DNA from: Oscillospiraceae bacterium
GTDB taxonomy: Bacteria > Bacillota > Clostridia > Oscillospirales > Acutalibacteraceae
Direction: 5' to 3'
Assembly (NCBI GenBank): GCA_029012445.1
Contig: JAQXMC010000016.1
Coordinates: 1 to 47,019 of the forward strand
DNA: 47,019 nucleotides
Of this stretch, positions 14,445-22,957 are shown piece by piece. Below the pieces are notes generated by a model. The model was not told the origin of the DNA and ran no database searches. It saw only the letters and a program-made list of their open reading frames with translations. Positions within the stretch are counted from its first letter, which is position 1, and every line of letters starts with the position of its first letter. The position numbers and the translations under genes are program-made.

Positions 14445-14945
14445 TCATACGCTCTTTTCGTCAAAATTGATAACGATCTTTTTATCGGAGAGATCAAGCT
14501 GGGTGTACCTGACGCCCGCCGAATCAAACATTCTTTTTGAAGCCTTTGTCGAAGCCGATTCGGCATATTTGTCGCTGAGATATATGACCTCTTTTATTCC
14601 GCTCTGAATGATCGCCTTTGCGCATTCGTTGCAGGGAAAGAGCGCGACATAGATCCGGCATCCGTCAAGAGAAGCGCCGCTGTTGTTGAGGATCGCGTTA
14701 AGCTCGGCGTGACAGACATAGGGGTATTTTGTGTCAAGGCTGTCGCCCTCCCGTCCCCAGGGATATTCGTCGTCGCTGCAGCCCATCGGCAGACCGTTGT
14801 AGCCGACCGACATGATGTGATTTTTGCTGTTGACGATGCAGGCGCCGACCTGTGTGTTCGGGTCCTTGCTGCGGTAAGCGGACAGTAACGCTATGCCCAT
14901 GAAATATTCGTCCCAGGATAAATAATCTTTTCTTTTAGTCATCAT
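14445..14945 (-). CDS. dCMP deaminase family protein
   Basis: Zinc-dependent deaminase that would convert dCMP to dUMP for thymidylate synthesis; 166 residues from an ATG preceded by GGGAGG on the minus strand. The zinc motif HAE (CHAELNAIL) and the PCNEC motif ([11 protein letters not shown]) are intact, as is the N-terminal [11 protein letters not shown] segment. The open frame extends 14 codons further upstream, but without a ribosome site. The phage head module ends 74 nt upstream on the same strand, but a separate promoter (14978-15006) lies between, so this is more likely a chromosomal (ComEB-like) gene than a phage gene. Confidence 0.9.
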   Translation of the reverse strand: MMTKRKDYLSWDEYFMGIALLSAYRSKDPNTQVGACIVNSKNHIMSVGYNGLPMGCSDDEYPWGREGDSLDTKYPYVCHAELNAILNNSGASLDGCRIYVALFPCNECAKAIIQSGIKEVIYLSDKYAESASTKASKRMFDSAGVRYTQLDLSDKKIVINFDEKSV

Positions 14946-14977
14946 TGCGATTCCTCCCTTTCCGGCTTTATAACGAC

Positions 14978-15006
14978 ATTTTACCACACTTTTCGGCCCG
15001 GGACAA
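14978..15006 (-). promoter_or_regulatory. Promoter of the dCMP deaminase gene
   Basis: On the minus strand TTGTCC (15006-15001), a 17-base spacer and TAAAAT (14983-14978). It lies between the last phage gene and the deaminase, implying separate transcription. Confidence 0.6.
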
Positions 15007-15019
15007 TACCTTAATTGAT

Positions 15020-15427
15020 TTAGTAATAATAAGCTAAAACAATATATCCCGGCAGAAAGATCGAATTGGTGTCAGCATTTCGCTGAAGCTCTCCGAAGCC
15101 CGAGGAATAGACTGTGAAATCCGAGCTTTGTTCAAAAAGATCGACAATTTCGGAAAATCGGCCGAGCAGCTCCGAGGGGTCAAGCTTTTCGGCCTTATGA
15201 ATGTTGATACCCATTTTGAATTTGGCGAGATTGCTGCTTGAAACGCCCTCTTTTTCGATCTTTTCAACCTGAAGCTCAAGGGGCTTTACGACCGTGTATA
15301 AGCTTTTGAGTGGGCTTGGAACAATGCCGGTGCTGAAGCCGGTCACTATTTTATTGCCGGCAGTCACGGTTTCGCTGCCCGATATGAGGGCTTTAGCCTT
15401 GTTCATTTCTGTCAGAAGGTTGACCAT
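15020..15427 (-). CDS. Putative phage neck / head-tail connector protein
   Basis: Last gene of the phage module, 135 residues, with an AAAGGAG ribosome site before its ATG. I do not recognise a family with confidence. Its size and place after two other small connector candidates fit a minor neck or tail-terminator protein (sequence order in siphovirus heads: capsid, connector, closure, terminator). No tail-tube or tape-measure gene follows; the next gene is a host-type dCMP deaminase. Confidence 0.6.
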   Translation of the reverse strand: MVNLLTEMNKAKALISGSETVTAGNKIVTGFSTGIVPSPLKSLYTVVKPLELQVEKIEKEGVSSSNLAKFKMGINIHKAEKLDPSELLGRFSEIVDLFEQSSDFTVYSSGFGELQRNADTNSIFLPGYIVLAYYY

Positions 15428-15438
15428 ATATTCTCCTT

Positions 15439-15780
15439 TCAGCTGTTGTCGGCAACGGTCGGGTGAATTATGGCCCAGTGATAAATAACAGTGTCCCCGA
15501 TATAGTGCTTTTCCGTTCTGTCGACCACATAAGATACTCCCGCAACGGTGAGCGTTCTGGCGGCCGCGTCAACGCAGCTTATGTCAACATCACCCGGTCC
15601 GATATAAAGGTAGTAGTCCTGCTGATTTCTTCCGAGCTCTGTGTAGGTGCCTCTGAGATATAGCTTGTTTTTATATCTCAGAGCCTGAACAAACGCTTTG
15701 AAGCGGATAGTTTTGTTCTCGGCGGCGTCTGTCAGAGCTGCGTCCTGACCGTATTTTTCAATAATATATTTTGCCGTCAT
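15439..15780 (-). CDS. Putative phage head closure / connector protein
   Basis: 113 residues. The start is the ATG of an ATGA overlap with the preceding gene (4-nt overlap, 15777-15780), the usual sign of translational coupling. The sequence is rich in beta strands (YKNKLYLRGTYTELG, DYYLYIGPGDVDI) and ends WAIIHPTVADNS. Its position and size suggest a head-closure or adaptor protein; identity is inferred from gene order, not from a recognised motif. Confidence 0.6.
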   Translation of the reverse strand: MTAKYIIEKYGQDAALTDAAENKTIRFKAFVQALRYKNKLYLRGTYTELGRNQQDYYLYIGPGDVDISCVDAAARTLTVAGVSYVVDRTEKHYIGDTVIYHWAIIHPTVADNS

Positions 15781-16139
15781 ACATTCCACGCTCCGAACTG
15801 TGTGTCAGTGAAGATATCGCTGACCTCGGCGAGCCTTGAAGCTTTTAGCTTTTCGGCAACGAGAAGATCCTCCCTGATGTCCTTTTTAACAGAGACATCG
15901 CCGGCCTTAAAATTTCTCGGATCGTTTGAGTCTGTCAGACGGCTCAGCGCATAATTATAATAGGCGACGGCCGCCGCGGCGTACGGAATACGGGAGTCGT
16001 CGTCTGATATCTCGGGCAGCTTTTTCCTCATTACCCAGTCGAGGGCGCTGTCGCAAAGGGACAGAATTTTATCTGTCCCTTCGCTTTCTTCGGGGGTAAC
16101 GATGAGCAAAAGCTGACTGTAAACGTCTGATGATGTCAT
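15777..16139 (-). CDS. Putative phage head-tail connector (gp6-like)
   Basis: 120 residues, mostly alpha-helical, located directly after the major capsid gene. The composition and helical pattern (DSALDWVMRKKLPEI, then AVAYYNYALSRLT) resemble the gp6/gp15 type connector proteins that sit under the portal in HK97-like phages. The 20-nt gap from the capsid gene and the ATGA overlap with the next gene show an operon. Confidence 0.6.
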   Translation of the reverse strand: MTSSDVYSQLLLIVTPEESEGTDKILSLCDSALDWVMRKKLPEISDDDSRIPYAAAAVAYYNYALSRLTDSNDPRNFKAGDVSVKKDIREDLLVAEKLKASRLAEVSDIFTDTQFGAWNV

Positions 16140-16159
16140 GTCCCGTTCACCCTTTCGGT

Positions 16160-17164
16160 TTATTCGGCGAGAACGAGAGCCGCATCGGAATGGATCTTCG
16201 CAAATCCCGTTATCGAGGTGACTGAAGCCCTTTCGAGCTGACGGTCGATAAGCTTATCAAAGTCGGTGACAATTTCACCCGCCTGCACTCTTTCAAGAGC
16301 GCAGTTTTTGTCAAGAGCGATTATCTGATCGCCCGGCACTGCGTCGCAGCGAATGAGCTCGGCGCCGAGGGGAGTGATGCTCTTGCCTGTTGCGTGAAAG
16401 GTGAGTCCCGCCTCTGCGTCCTTGAATTCCGACATATTCAGAAGCTTTGACATCATCGCGGGGCCGGCTATAAGCGTTGTCATCTCATAGGGATCGAGCT
16501 TGCTCCAGAGATTGACGATGTCGCTGTAAGCGAGAGAGTCTGCCGATGAGGTTGAAATCACCGCCGCAGCGTTTGAGTTGCCGTCGCCGTTGATAAGAAC
16601 ATCGACAGCGTCCTTGAGCTGTGATCTTGCAATATATGCGCCTATCTGCCTGAGCGTGACCGTGAACAGGTCAAGGCGGTGAAATCTTATAGCCTCATAT
16701 GAAGCGATGAGCATTCGGCCTCTCTTGTTGAGCTTTATGAGATTCGGCTGAGTTTTGATCGTTGTTGAGGGAATGATGGCGCTTTCGGCGACAACGCTTG
16801 CCTCCTTGTCGCCGTCGGAGACCGAGGTTATCGGGCGATAGTCAAGACCGTCTATGACAGTGGTCGTCGCAACGACGCTTTCAAGCTTGTCGGCGCCCAT
16901 GATGCCCTGCTTAACGGCTCTGTTGACATATTCGGGGAAAAGAGCGGCGCTGTCGGCTGTTTTGAAAAACTTTTCGACCGTGTCGCTGTTTCTTCCGTTG
17001 ACATGGATATCAAAGCGCTTGAGCTGTCTCTGATAGGCGTCGAGTCCCTCAAGAGAGGTGCCTTTGTAGTTTTCGGACGGATCTATGCTTTCAAGAGCCT
17101 GAGTGAAGCTCTTTCCTGTTGTGTAAAGTCCCTTGTCGAGCTTAATGTTTTCATAGGTTGCCAT
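16160..17164 (-). CDS. Phage major capsid protein, HK97-fold
   Basis: 334 residues; the abundant shell protein of the capsid. It has an alternating alpha/beta pattern, with a long central helix (LFTVTLRQIGAYIARSQLKD), an internal ITPLGAELIRCDAVPGDQIIALDKNCALE segment split over the A-domain, and a final RASVTSITGFAKIHSDAALVL, as in HK97-type capsids from Firmicutes. A strong AAGGAGG site precedes the ATG. No N-terminal delta (scaffold) domain is evident, so the scaffold function probably lies in the C-terminus of the protease gene upstream. Confidence 0.8.
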   Translation of the reverse strand: MATYENIKLDKGLYTTGKSFTQALESIDPSENYKGTSLEGLDAYQRQLKRFDIHVNGRNSDTVEKFFKTADSAALFPEYVNRAVKQGIMGADKLESVVATTTVIDGLDYRPITSVSDGDKEASVVAESAIIPSTTIKTQPNLIKLNKRGRMLIASYEAIRFHRLDLFTVTLRQIGAYIARSQLKDAVDVLINGDGNSNAAAVISTSSADSLAYSDIVNLWSKLDPYEMTTLIAGPAMMSKLLNMSEFKDAEAGLTFHATGKSITPLGAELIRCDAVPGDQIIALDKNCALERVQAGEIVTDFDKLIDRQLERASVTSITGFAKIHSDAALVLAE

Positions 17165-17179
17165 TCTTTTAATACCTCC

Positions 17180-17533
17180 TTATAATATGAAACCGACCTT
17201 GCCGGTTGCGCTGTCGTATTCGACGATGAGAATTTTTCTTGCGCCTGTGACCGCCGCGAGCTTGCCCGATGCGTCAACGCCGAATTCGCCGTAGCCTCTT
17301 GCGACCGTTTCGCCGCTCGCCGCAGTCGCCGTCATATAGCCTGCGATCTGAACGGTGACGAAGTCGTTTCGGATATTAACGCACTTGCCGATGATGTCGC
17401 CCTTTTCCGATAAAGCGCCGACCTCGCCGTTGCCTGTGATATTAACGAAATCGCCGACGCTTATCGAATCGCCCGATTTCTTTTTCAGTGTAATGCACTG
17501 TTCGTTTATTCCGTCAAAATTGATGTTTGCCAT
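17180..17533 (-). CDS. Putative capsid decoration / head fibre protein
   Basis: 117 residues, with an AAGGAGG site and the order protease, this gene, major capsid, which is where small decoration or head-stabilising proteins are often encoded. The sequence is beta-rich and Gly/Ala-rich (DSISVGDFVNITGNGEVG, GYGEFGVDASGKL), consistent with a DUF2190-like fold. Name inferred from position and composition. Confidence 0.6.
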   Translation of the reverse strand: MANINFDGINEQCITLKKKSGDSISVGDFVNITGNGEVGALSEKGDIIGKCVNIRNDFVTVQIAGYMTATAASGETVARGYGEFGVDASGKLAAVTGARKILIVEYDSATGKVGFIL

Positions 17534-17544
17534 GTTTTTCCTCC

Positions 17545-18519
17545 TTAGATTTTGTATTCGTTATAGTTGATCCGTCTGCCTTCGCCTGAAGAAGCGAGCT
17601 GCACCTGCGGCGGCATGATGCTGTTCTTTTTCTTTGAAAGTCCGTCTCTGAAATCTCTGAGATCGTCGGTGCTCATAGCCTTGCACAGTGAATCGAGCGT
17701 CTTTTCACCGATTTCCGGCATGGTTATGAGAGCGAGAGATCTGACCTGTTTAACAAGGTCGTTTCTGTAATTTTTGCCGTCCTCGCAGAGCTTTTCGAGC
17801 GACTCTATATAGCTGACGATGCTTTCAGCCTGGCTTTTCGTGACGCTCACGCTGCCGGACTGCGATTTAAAAAAGTCCTTCACATTTTCCACTTTTGTTT
17901 CCTCCTTTGCTTTGAAGGCTTTTGTGACTCCGGCCTCTCTCTGAGCCGGGACCGCAACGAACGACCATTCATATGCGTCCGTCGGATCGGTGAGGGTGTG
18001 ATAGCATATTTTCCCGTCATAGGTCCTGCCCTTGCGGTGAGAGCAGCCCTCCCTCATAGCGTCCCTGCCGCAGACCGAGCAAATGCTTTTTGCCACGCTG
18101 CAGCCGACGCTGACCTCTTTCTTGATGCCTGCGTCGATCTCCTTGATGAGATCCTCGTTGCGTTTTGTTTTCACCATGTACGCTCCGGCTTTCAGCGCAG
18201 CGTAAGGCTCGCCGTATGAGGTCAGCTTTCCGGGAGTCTTTTCGATCCATGTTGAGTATATTCTGGCTGTCTGATCGCTGCTTCTCATGCTGTGATCGGA
18301 TATGCCGGTCTTGCCGATAAAGAGTCCGGCGAGTTCTGTCAGCGATTTTTCGCTGAAAACATCGAAATCGCGGTCTATCTCGTTATCGCAAAGAGTTATG
18401 TTAAAAATATATACCTCGTCCTTTTCAAGCTTTTTTCTTGAAAGGCGGTTTATCTGCGCCATGACCTTATCGTCGGTCAGGGCGGCTTCAGTTGTCTGAT
18501 CTGCCTTCAATATTTTCAC
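17545..18519 (-). CDS. Phage prohead protease with zinc-ribbon insert and scaffold-like tail
   Basis: 324 residues, GTG start, overlapping the portal gene by 32 nt. The N-terminal part resembles a HK97-type prohead protease: a candidate catalytic His in ISDHSM (about residue 76) and candidate Ser in EVSVGCSV (about residue 140). Between the Ser and the strand YEWSFVAVPA lies a Cys/His-rich insert (CSVCGRD, EGCSHRKG, CYH) that could bind zinc. After about residue 205 a charged helical region (KVENVKDFFKSQSG, then SIVSYIESLEKLCEDG) resembles a scaffold domain. The fusion of protease and scaffold in one gene is inferred. Confidence 0.65.
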   Translation of the reverse strand: MKILKADQTTEAALTDDKVMAQINRLSRKKLEKDEVYIFNITLCDNEIDRDFDVFSEKSLTELAGLFIGKTGISDHSMRSSDQTARIYSTWIEKTPGKLTSYGEPYAALKAGAYMVKTKRNEDLIKEIDAGIKKEVSVGCSVAKSICSVCGRDAMREGCSHRKGRTYDGKICYHTLTDPTDAYEWSFVAVPAQREAGVTKAFKAKEETKVENVKDFFKSQSGSVSVTKSQAESIVSYIESLEKLCEDGKNYRNDLVKQVRSLALITMPEIGEKTLDSLCKAMSTDDLRDFRDGLSKKKNSIMPPQVQLASSGEGRRINYNEYKI

Positions 18520-19660
18520 CTGCGCTTTCGTTTGTGAGCTTTTCTCTTTGTGCGTTATAGTATTCTGCCTGAGCTATCTGGAGCTGATCCTGGAGGGTGA
18601 TATCGTTCCAGTTGATATCGAAGCCGCAGCCGTAGCCGTTTGTTCTCAGAAACAGCGAGCAGATTTTTCTTATCACGGGATTCAGAACTTCTCTGTAATA
18701 TTCAAGCTCGCTTGTGAGAACATCCGCCTGCTGAGACGACATTCTTTCCGTTGACGACCAGCTGAGCCCGAGCAGGAACGGCGGGATACCGAGCTTTGAA
18801 ACGATCTGTTCGAGCATCTGCCTGACCGGAACATTGCTGTCGAGTATCTGGTTATCTGCTCCTATGACTTTGATATTCACATCTCCGACAGCGACGAAGT
18901 CCTTGACGGGACCTGACGGCTGCATGGTTTTGCCCCACTGGGCGGCGACCTGTTCGGCTCTCTGCTTTGCGTAAGCCCTGTCGGTGGGATCGTTCTGCGG
19001 CTTATAGGTGACCGCATATCGTACATTGCCGATTCTTTCCCAGTTGACGCCGATTGTGTTGTATATTTTCAGCAGAATGTCGCTGACAAAGGGCAGCCCT
19101 TTCAGAATCGACCTGCCGTAAACGCTGCCGGGCTCGGGGTTTATTGCGCTGACGAGAACAAGCTCCGGGTATTTCACGGGAACGGGGCCTTTGTCGGTGT
19201 TGACACTCACTGCGTATTCAAGAGGAGATCTGCCGTGAGTCAGTTCCACACTTTCCAGTGAGGCGGGATAGAGAGCGCAAATGCCGCCGTCCGCTCCGAG
19301 AACGATCTCGCCGACCGCCGTTCCATAGGTCAGCAGGTAGTCAAAATAGCAGGAGATGAAAGCGTTGATGCCGCGCGAGAATGTGCCGACGGGAACATTT
19401 TTGAGAAAGTCCGACAGCTCTCTTTGCGCCTTTTCGTTTGTGCAGCTGACCTCAAATGTTCCGAGCAGTCTGACAAGCTTCGATATAGCCGCGTCAACAA
19501 TGGGAATAGCTTCACGAAGCGTTGAATACAGTCTGACATCGGCTTTACCGGCGGGAGCCGGATCGGTCAGACCGCCGTAAGGGTGAGAGTGCGGATATGT
19601 CTGCGGAACGCAGAACGCCCCGCAAGGCTCTTTCACTTCTGTTTTTCTTTTGAAAGCCAA
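18488..19660 (-). CDS. Phage portal protein
   Basis: 390 residues. The portal forms the ring through which DNA is packaged. The start is a TTG at 19660, chosen because AAAGGAG lies seven bases upstream; the frame stays open to 19735 but would overlap terL without a ribosome site. The C-terminal half carries the family signature region (LGIPPFLLGLSW, then SSQQADVLTSELEYYREVLNP). It follows the large terminase gene by 16 nt and overlaps the protease gene by 32 nt, as in HK97-type packaging modules. Confidence 0.85.
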   Translation of the reverse strand: MAFKRKTEVKEPCGAFCVPQTYPHSHPYGGLTDPAPAGKADVRLYSTLREAIPIVDAAISKLVRLLGTFEVSCTNEKAQRELSDFLKNVPVGTFSRGINAFISCYFDYLLTYGTAVGEIVLGADGGICALYPASLESVELTHGRSPLEYAVSVNTDKGPVPVKYPELVLVSAINPEPGSVYGRSILKGLPFVSDILLKIYNTIGVNWERIGNVRYAVTYKPQNDPTDRAYAKQRAEQVAAQWGKTMQPSGPVKDFVAVGDVNIKVIGADNQILDSNVPVRQMLEQIVSKLGIPPFLLGLSWSSTERMSSQQADVLTSELEYYREVLNPVIRKICSLFLRTNGYGCGFDINWNDITLQDQLQIAQAEYYNAQREKLTNESAGENIEGRSDN

Positions 19661-19676
19661 TATTTTCTCCTTTCTC

Positions 19677-20960
19677 TTACGGAGCATGGCCCGTAAGGCT
19701 TCTGTCCGCTGCCATGACGAAGAAATCCTCCTCATATCCGTAAACTACCGTTGATACGAAGTAGCGTATATCGTCCATGGCGTGGTCGTTTTCTTTTCTC
19801 GGAGAGTCCTTTGAGACTGAAGAATCCCAGCGGTAAAGACCAAATTCCCGCAGGGCGTCCCTGCAGACCGGAGCAATGCGTATTTTTCCGTTTTTGAATG
19901 CGTCTGAAACTTTTCTTATTCCGTCGAGAACATCATTCTGCGCCTTGACGACGCTGTGTTTTCCGTGCCGTCTTATACATTCGATGAACGACGCCGCCGA
20001 GGGATCGACGATGACAGCGCTCACGCAGTATTCCCCGCAAAGCGCGCAAAGATCGGCGTAATATTCCTCGTCGGTTTTCTGAAACCCCTGAGTTCTTGAA
20101 GAAAAGTAGTATTCTCTGATTCTGTACCAGGTGTCTGCGTACCTGCCCCAAAGACCCATCGAAGTCGGGTTGACCGTGCCGTAGTCACACGAAACGAAGA
20201 TCTCTTCGGGCTCACCCGGCGGCAGCTTTGCCGTGTAAGCGCCGTTTGCCGCTTCGGGATAAACGAGACCGTCAGCGGCGACCCATTTTCCGCAGACGAA
20301 CCTTTCATAAAAGGCGCCGCTGTAAAGGCTTTCGTAGCGGGCGATGACCTTAGGCGACAGCGACGGGTTGTCTTTCATAAGAAAATGAAGATAGAGGCAG
20401 TTCTTTTCATCGGCCTTCATTATCCATTCCTTATAGAACCAGTGCTGCGGATTTTCCGGGTTGCAGTTGAACCAGAATTTTGCGCCGTCGAGCGAGCATC
20501 TTGCCAGAGCCTGCTCAACGAAGGAGCGCGGCATCAGAGCGACCTCGTCGAGCAGAACGCCGCCGAGAGTCATGCCCTGAATGAGCGAAGCGGAGCTTTC
20601 GTCCCTGCCGCCGAAAATGTAATATCTGTTTTTCCTCCCGCCGTAGCCTATTTCAACGAGGTTTTTCGTCAGCTTTTCTTCACATTCAAATCCAAGCTCA
20701 CGCAGTGCGGGCAGAAGAGAAACCAGAACATTTCTTCTGAACGATGTCATGGTTTTTCCGCAGAGAGCGAAATTGGAGTCGCTGAAGCTGAAAAGACTCC
20801 ATGCAACGAAACCTATTGACATGCAGGTCGTTTTTCCGCTTCGGACAGCTCCGTCGCAGATAATAGCGTCGCAGCCGTGAAAGGGCGAATCGGGGTGCCA
20901 CCATGTCAGGGCTGTCAGCTGTTTCCGGCTGAACGGTGAAAATCCTTTCTTTTTATTCAT
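19677..20960 (-). CDS. Phage terminase large subunit
   Basis: 427 residues; the ATPase/nuclease motor that packages DNA. Walker A is at residues 36-45 (DGAVRSGKTT), Walker B at 134-140 (GVLLDEV), and motif III is FNCNPENPQHWF near 164-175. The C-terminal RNase H-like nuclease has candidate metal ligands D259 (SCDYG), D319 (VIVDPSA) and D396 or D397 (HAMDDIRY). No frameshift or missing motif, so the motor looks intact. It overlaps the small subunit gene by 8 nt. Confidence 0.92.
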   Translation of the reverse strand: MNKKKGFSPFSRKQLTALTWWHPDSPFHGCDAIICDGAVRSGKTTCMSIGFVAWSLFSFSDSNFALCGKTMTSFRRNVLVSLLPALRELGFECEEKLTKNLVEIGYGGRKNRYYIFGGRDESSASLIQGMTLGGVLLDEVALMPRSFVEQALARCSLDGAKFWFNCNPENPQHWFYKEWIMKADEKNCLYLHFLMKDNPSLSPKVIARYESLYSGAFYERFVCGKWVAADGLVYPEAANGAYTAKLPPGEPEEIFVSCDYGTVNPTSMGLWGRYADTWYRIREYYFSSRTQGFQKTDEEYYADLCALCGEYCVSAVIVDPSAASFIECIRRHGKHSVVKAQNDVLDGIRKVSDAFKNGKIRIAPVCRDALREFGLYRWDSSVSKDSPRKENDHAMDDIRYFVSTVVYGYEEDFFVMAADRSLTGHAP

Positions 20961-21441
20961 CGCTGTTCACGCGCTGCAAAGCCGAAGCGCCGTTTTCAAT
21001 GGCTTTGAAAAAGTCGTTTTCGCTTTCCTCGTCGCCCTGACCGATGAGCGACGAGAGCTTTTCGAGCGCCTTAATCCTGTCGAAAAATTTGATCTCAACG
21101 CCTTTGCCCCTGTTCACTTTTATTTCCGATACGCTGAAAAGGTCAAGTCCTTCGAGCATTCCGGGATCAAAATTTTCGTTTAAGGCGAGCTTGACCGCGT
21201 CGTTGACGCAGCCGAATGCGAGACGCCTGAGCCCCGCCGATACCTCGCTGCGAGTGCTTTTGTTCTTCATCGTCAGCGCAGCGATATAGGCGTTTACGCT
21301 TTCCTTTCTCAGAAGTCTGACTGCCGTTTTTTCGGGCGCCGTTTTGTACCCCGCCTTGACTGCGGCTTCAAAAGCGTTCTGCTTAACGCTGTAATATGTG
21401 CAGAACAGCTTTTCCTTTTCACTCAGTTTTTTGCTTTTCAT
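20953..21441 (-). CDS. Phage terminase small subunit
   Basis: 162 residues, from an ATG preceded by AAAGGAG on the minus strand. An earlier ATG at 21513 has no ribosome site. The N-terminal half (LSEKEKLFCTYYSVKQNAFEAAVKAGY) is the DNA-binding helix-turn-helix of the Terminase_2 family, followed by a central oligomerisation region. First gene of the module; upstream is only a leader containing a hairpin (21472-21490), then a divergent host gene. Confidence 0.85.
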   Translation of the reverse strand: MKSKKLSEKEKLFCTYYSVKQNAFEAAVKAGYKTAPEKTAVRLLRKESVNAYIAALTMKNKSTRSEVSAGLRRLAFGCVNDAVKLALNENFDPGMLEGLDLFSVSEIKVNRGKGVEIKFFDRIKALEKLSSLIGQGDEESENDFFKAIENGASALQRVNSDE

Positions 21442-21471
21442 AAAAACGCTCCTTTTTGCATTGCTTTCGGA

Positions 21472-21490
21472 ACAGACCTTTCTCAAAGGT
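21472..21490 (-). promoter_or_regulatory. Hairpin in the terS leader
   Basis: Perfect 8-bp stem AGACCTTT/AAAGGTCT with a 3-base loop, 31-49 nt upstream of the terminase small-subunit start. I could not identify a clear minus-strand promoter in the 273-nt gap between the divergent genes. Confidence 0.3.
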
Positions 21491-21640
21491 CTCTCCGTAA
21501 TTACTCTTAACAACGCATTTTGTTGCGCGGAAAACGCAACCGGAACAGAAAAAACACCTTATATTAACAAAAAGTTCATATTTTATGAGATTTAGACACT
21601 GATTTTAGCAACATTTTATAAATAGTTGAGGAAATACATA

Positions 21641-21669
21641 TTGATATTGACAGCATTGAATAGGATAAT
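21641..21669 (+). promoter_or_regulatory. Promoter of the Rossmann oxidoreductase gene
   Basis: TTGATA at 21641-21646, a 17-base spacer and GATAAT at 21664-21669; transcription would start near 21676, 40 nt before the ATG. Confidence 0.65.
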
Positions 21670-21715
21670 ATTTACTGTAGCAATATAAAACGAACAGTTA
21701 TCAGGAGGAATGAAA

Positions 21716-22729
21716 ATGAAAGTATTTATGATTGGCGGAACAGGACTTTTAGGCAGCGCAGCGGCTGCTGAATTTATCAGGAGAGGGCACAGCGTCAAAA
21801 CGATCGCGCTTCCCGATCTTCCGAAGGGTGCGGAGCTCCCGAAAGAGATGGAGCTGACTATGGGCAGCTTTTTCGACATGAGCGACGACGAGATCCTCAA
21901 GGCTATGGAGGGCTGCGACTGCTTCGTGTTCGCTGCGGGCGTTGACGAGCGCGTTGACTTCCCGAAGCCGGTATATCCGTCATATATCAAATATAACATT
22001 GAGCCGGTCAGAAGATTTCTCACCCTTTCAAAGCAGGCCGGAATCACAAAGGCCGTTATCTTAGGCTCATATTTTGCTCATTTTGCTAAGGTACGCCCCG
22101 AGATGGAGCTGACAAAGATACACCCGTATATCAGAAGCAGAATAGAGCAGGAGGAGGTTGCTCTCTCGTTCGCCGAAGACGGAACGATGGATGTTTCGGT
22201 CATGGAGCTTCCCTATATATTCGGCACTCAGAAAGGCAGAAAGCCCGTCTGGACGATATTCATTGAGCAGATAGCAAAGATGGGCCCCGTAACCATGTAT
22301 CCCAAGGGAGGCACGGCTATGGTCACCGTCAGACAGGTCGCTGAGTCTATCGTCGGCGCAGCTGAGCTCAACAAGGGCGGCAACGCATACCCGATAGGAA
22401 TGTATAACTACACATGGGATCAGTACCTCAAGATAGTCCACAAAGCGATGGGCCAGCCGAACAGACCGATAATCCATGTTCCGAAGTGCCTTTATAAAGC
22501 GTTTGCGGTCTTTCTCAGAAGGGCGAAGGAGAAAGAGGGCATTGAAACAGGCCTTGACTATGTTGAGCTTGCCGAGATACTCTATTCAAAGTTCTATATC
22601 GATCCCAAAACAGCCAAGAAGCTCGGCGTTCAGGAGGACAATATTGACGCTAACATCTATGAGTCAATGAAGCTCTCGGTCGACGCTTATTATAACCACC
22701 TCGATCTGCTTGAAATGAAAGCCGAATAA
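21716..22729 (+). CDS. NAD-dependent epimerase/dehydratase family protein
   Basis: 337 residues. The N-terminal nucleotide-binding GxxGxxG is in MIGGTGLLGSAAAAEFIRRG, in an extended short-chain dehydrogenase fold. ATG at 21716 is seven bases after AGGAGG; the ATG at 21710 is too close. The YxxxK-type catalytic motif expected of extended SDRs is not clear, though SRIEQEEVAL lies about where it would be, so substrate and activity are unknown. A hairpin follows the gene. Confidence 0.85.
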   Translation: MKVFMIGGTGLLGSAAAAEFIRRGHSVKTIALPDLPKGAELPKEMELTMGSFFDMSDDEILKAMEGCDCFVFAAGVDERVDFPKPVYPSYIKYNIEPVRRFLTLSKQAGITKAVILGSYFAHFAKVRPEMELTKIHPYIRSRIEQEEVALSFAEDGTMDVSVMELPYIFGTQKGRKPVWTIFIEQIAKMGPVTMYPKGGTAMVTVRQVAESIVGAAELNKGGNAYPIGMYNYTWDQYLKIVHKAMGQPNRPIIHVPKCLYKAFAVFLRRAKEKEGIETGLDYVELAEILYSKFYIDPKTAKKLGVQEDNIDANIYESMKLSVDAYYNHLDLLEMKAE

Positions 22730-22757
22730 GAGAAAACACAGCAAACATCAAAAAGAA

Positions 22758-22790
22758 AGAGCCGCCTGCAAGATAACGCAAGGCGGCTCT
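22758..22790 (+). terminator. Terminator-like hairpin after the oxidoreductase gene
   Basis: Nine-bp stem AGAGCCGCC/GGCGGCTCT with a ~14-base loop, followed by GTCAATATAT rather than a clean T run. Confidence 0.5.
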
Positions 22791-22922
22791 GTCAATATAT
22801 CCGGTTACCGGGGCAATTTTTAAGCCGATATAATTAAAGTCGGTCTGAAATGGAATCAACACTTCAGCGCCGGAAAGAAATGATAAAAAACAATAAATAT
22901 TATGGCAAATTGCCAGAATCCA

Positions 22923-22931
22923 TGTTATAAT
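22923..22931 (+). promoter_or_regulatory. Extended -10 promoter of the DUF4434-like gene
   Basis: TGTTATAAT (TG-N-TATAAT), an extended -10 element with no good -35, about 27 nt upstream of the gene start. Confidence 0.5.
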
Positions 22932-22957
22932 ACAAAAAAAGCGGGGGATTGATTGTT

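Noticed and set aside
14990..21700. Attachment-site-like direct repeats at the ends of the phage module
   Set aside because: I compared the flanks by eye and found no convincing long direct repeat.
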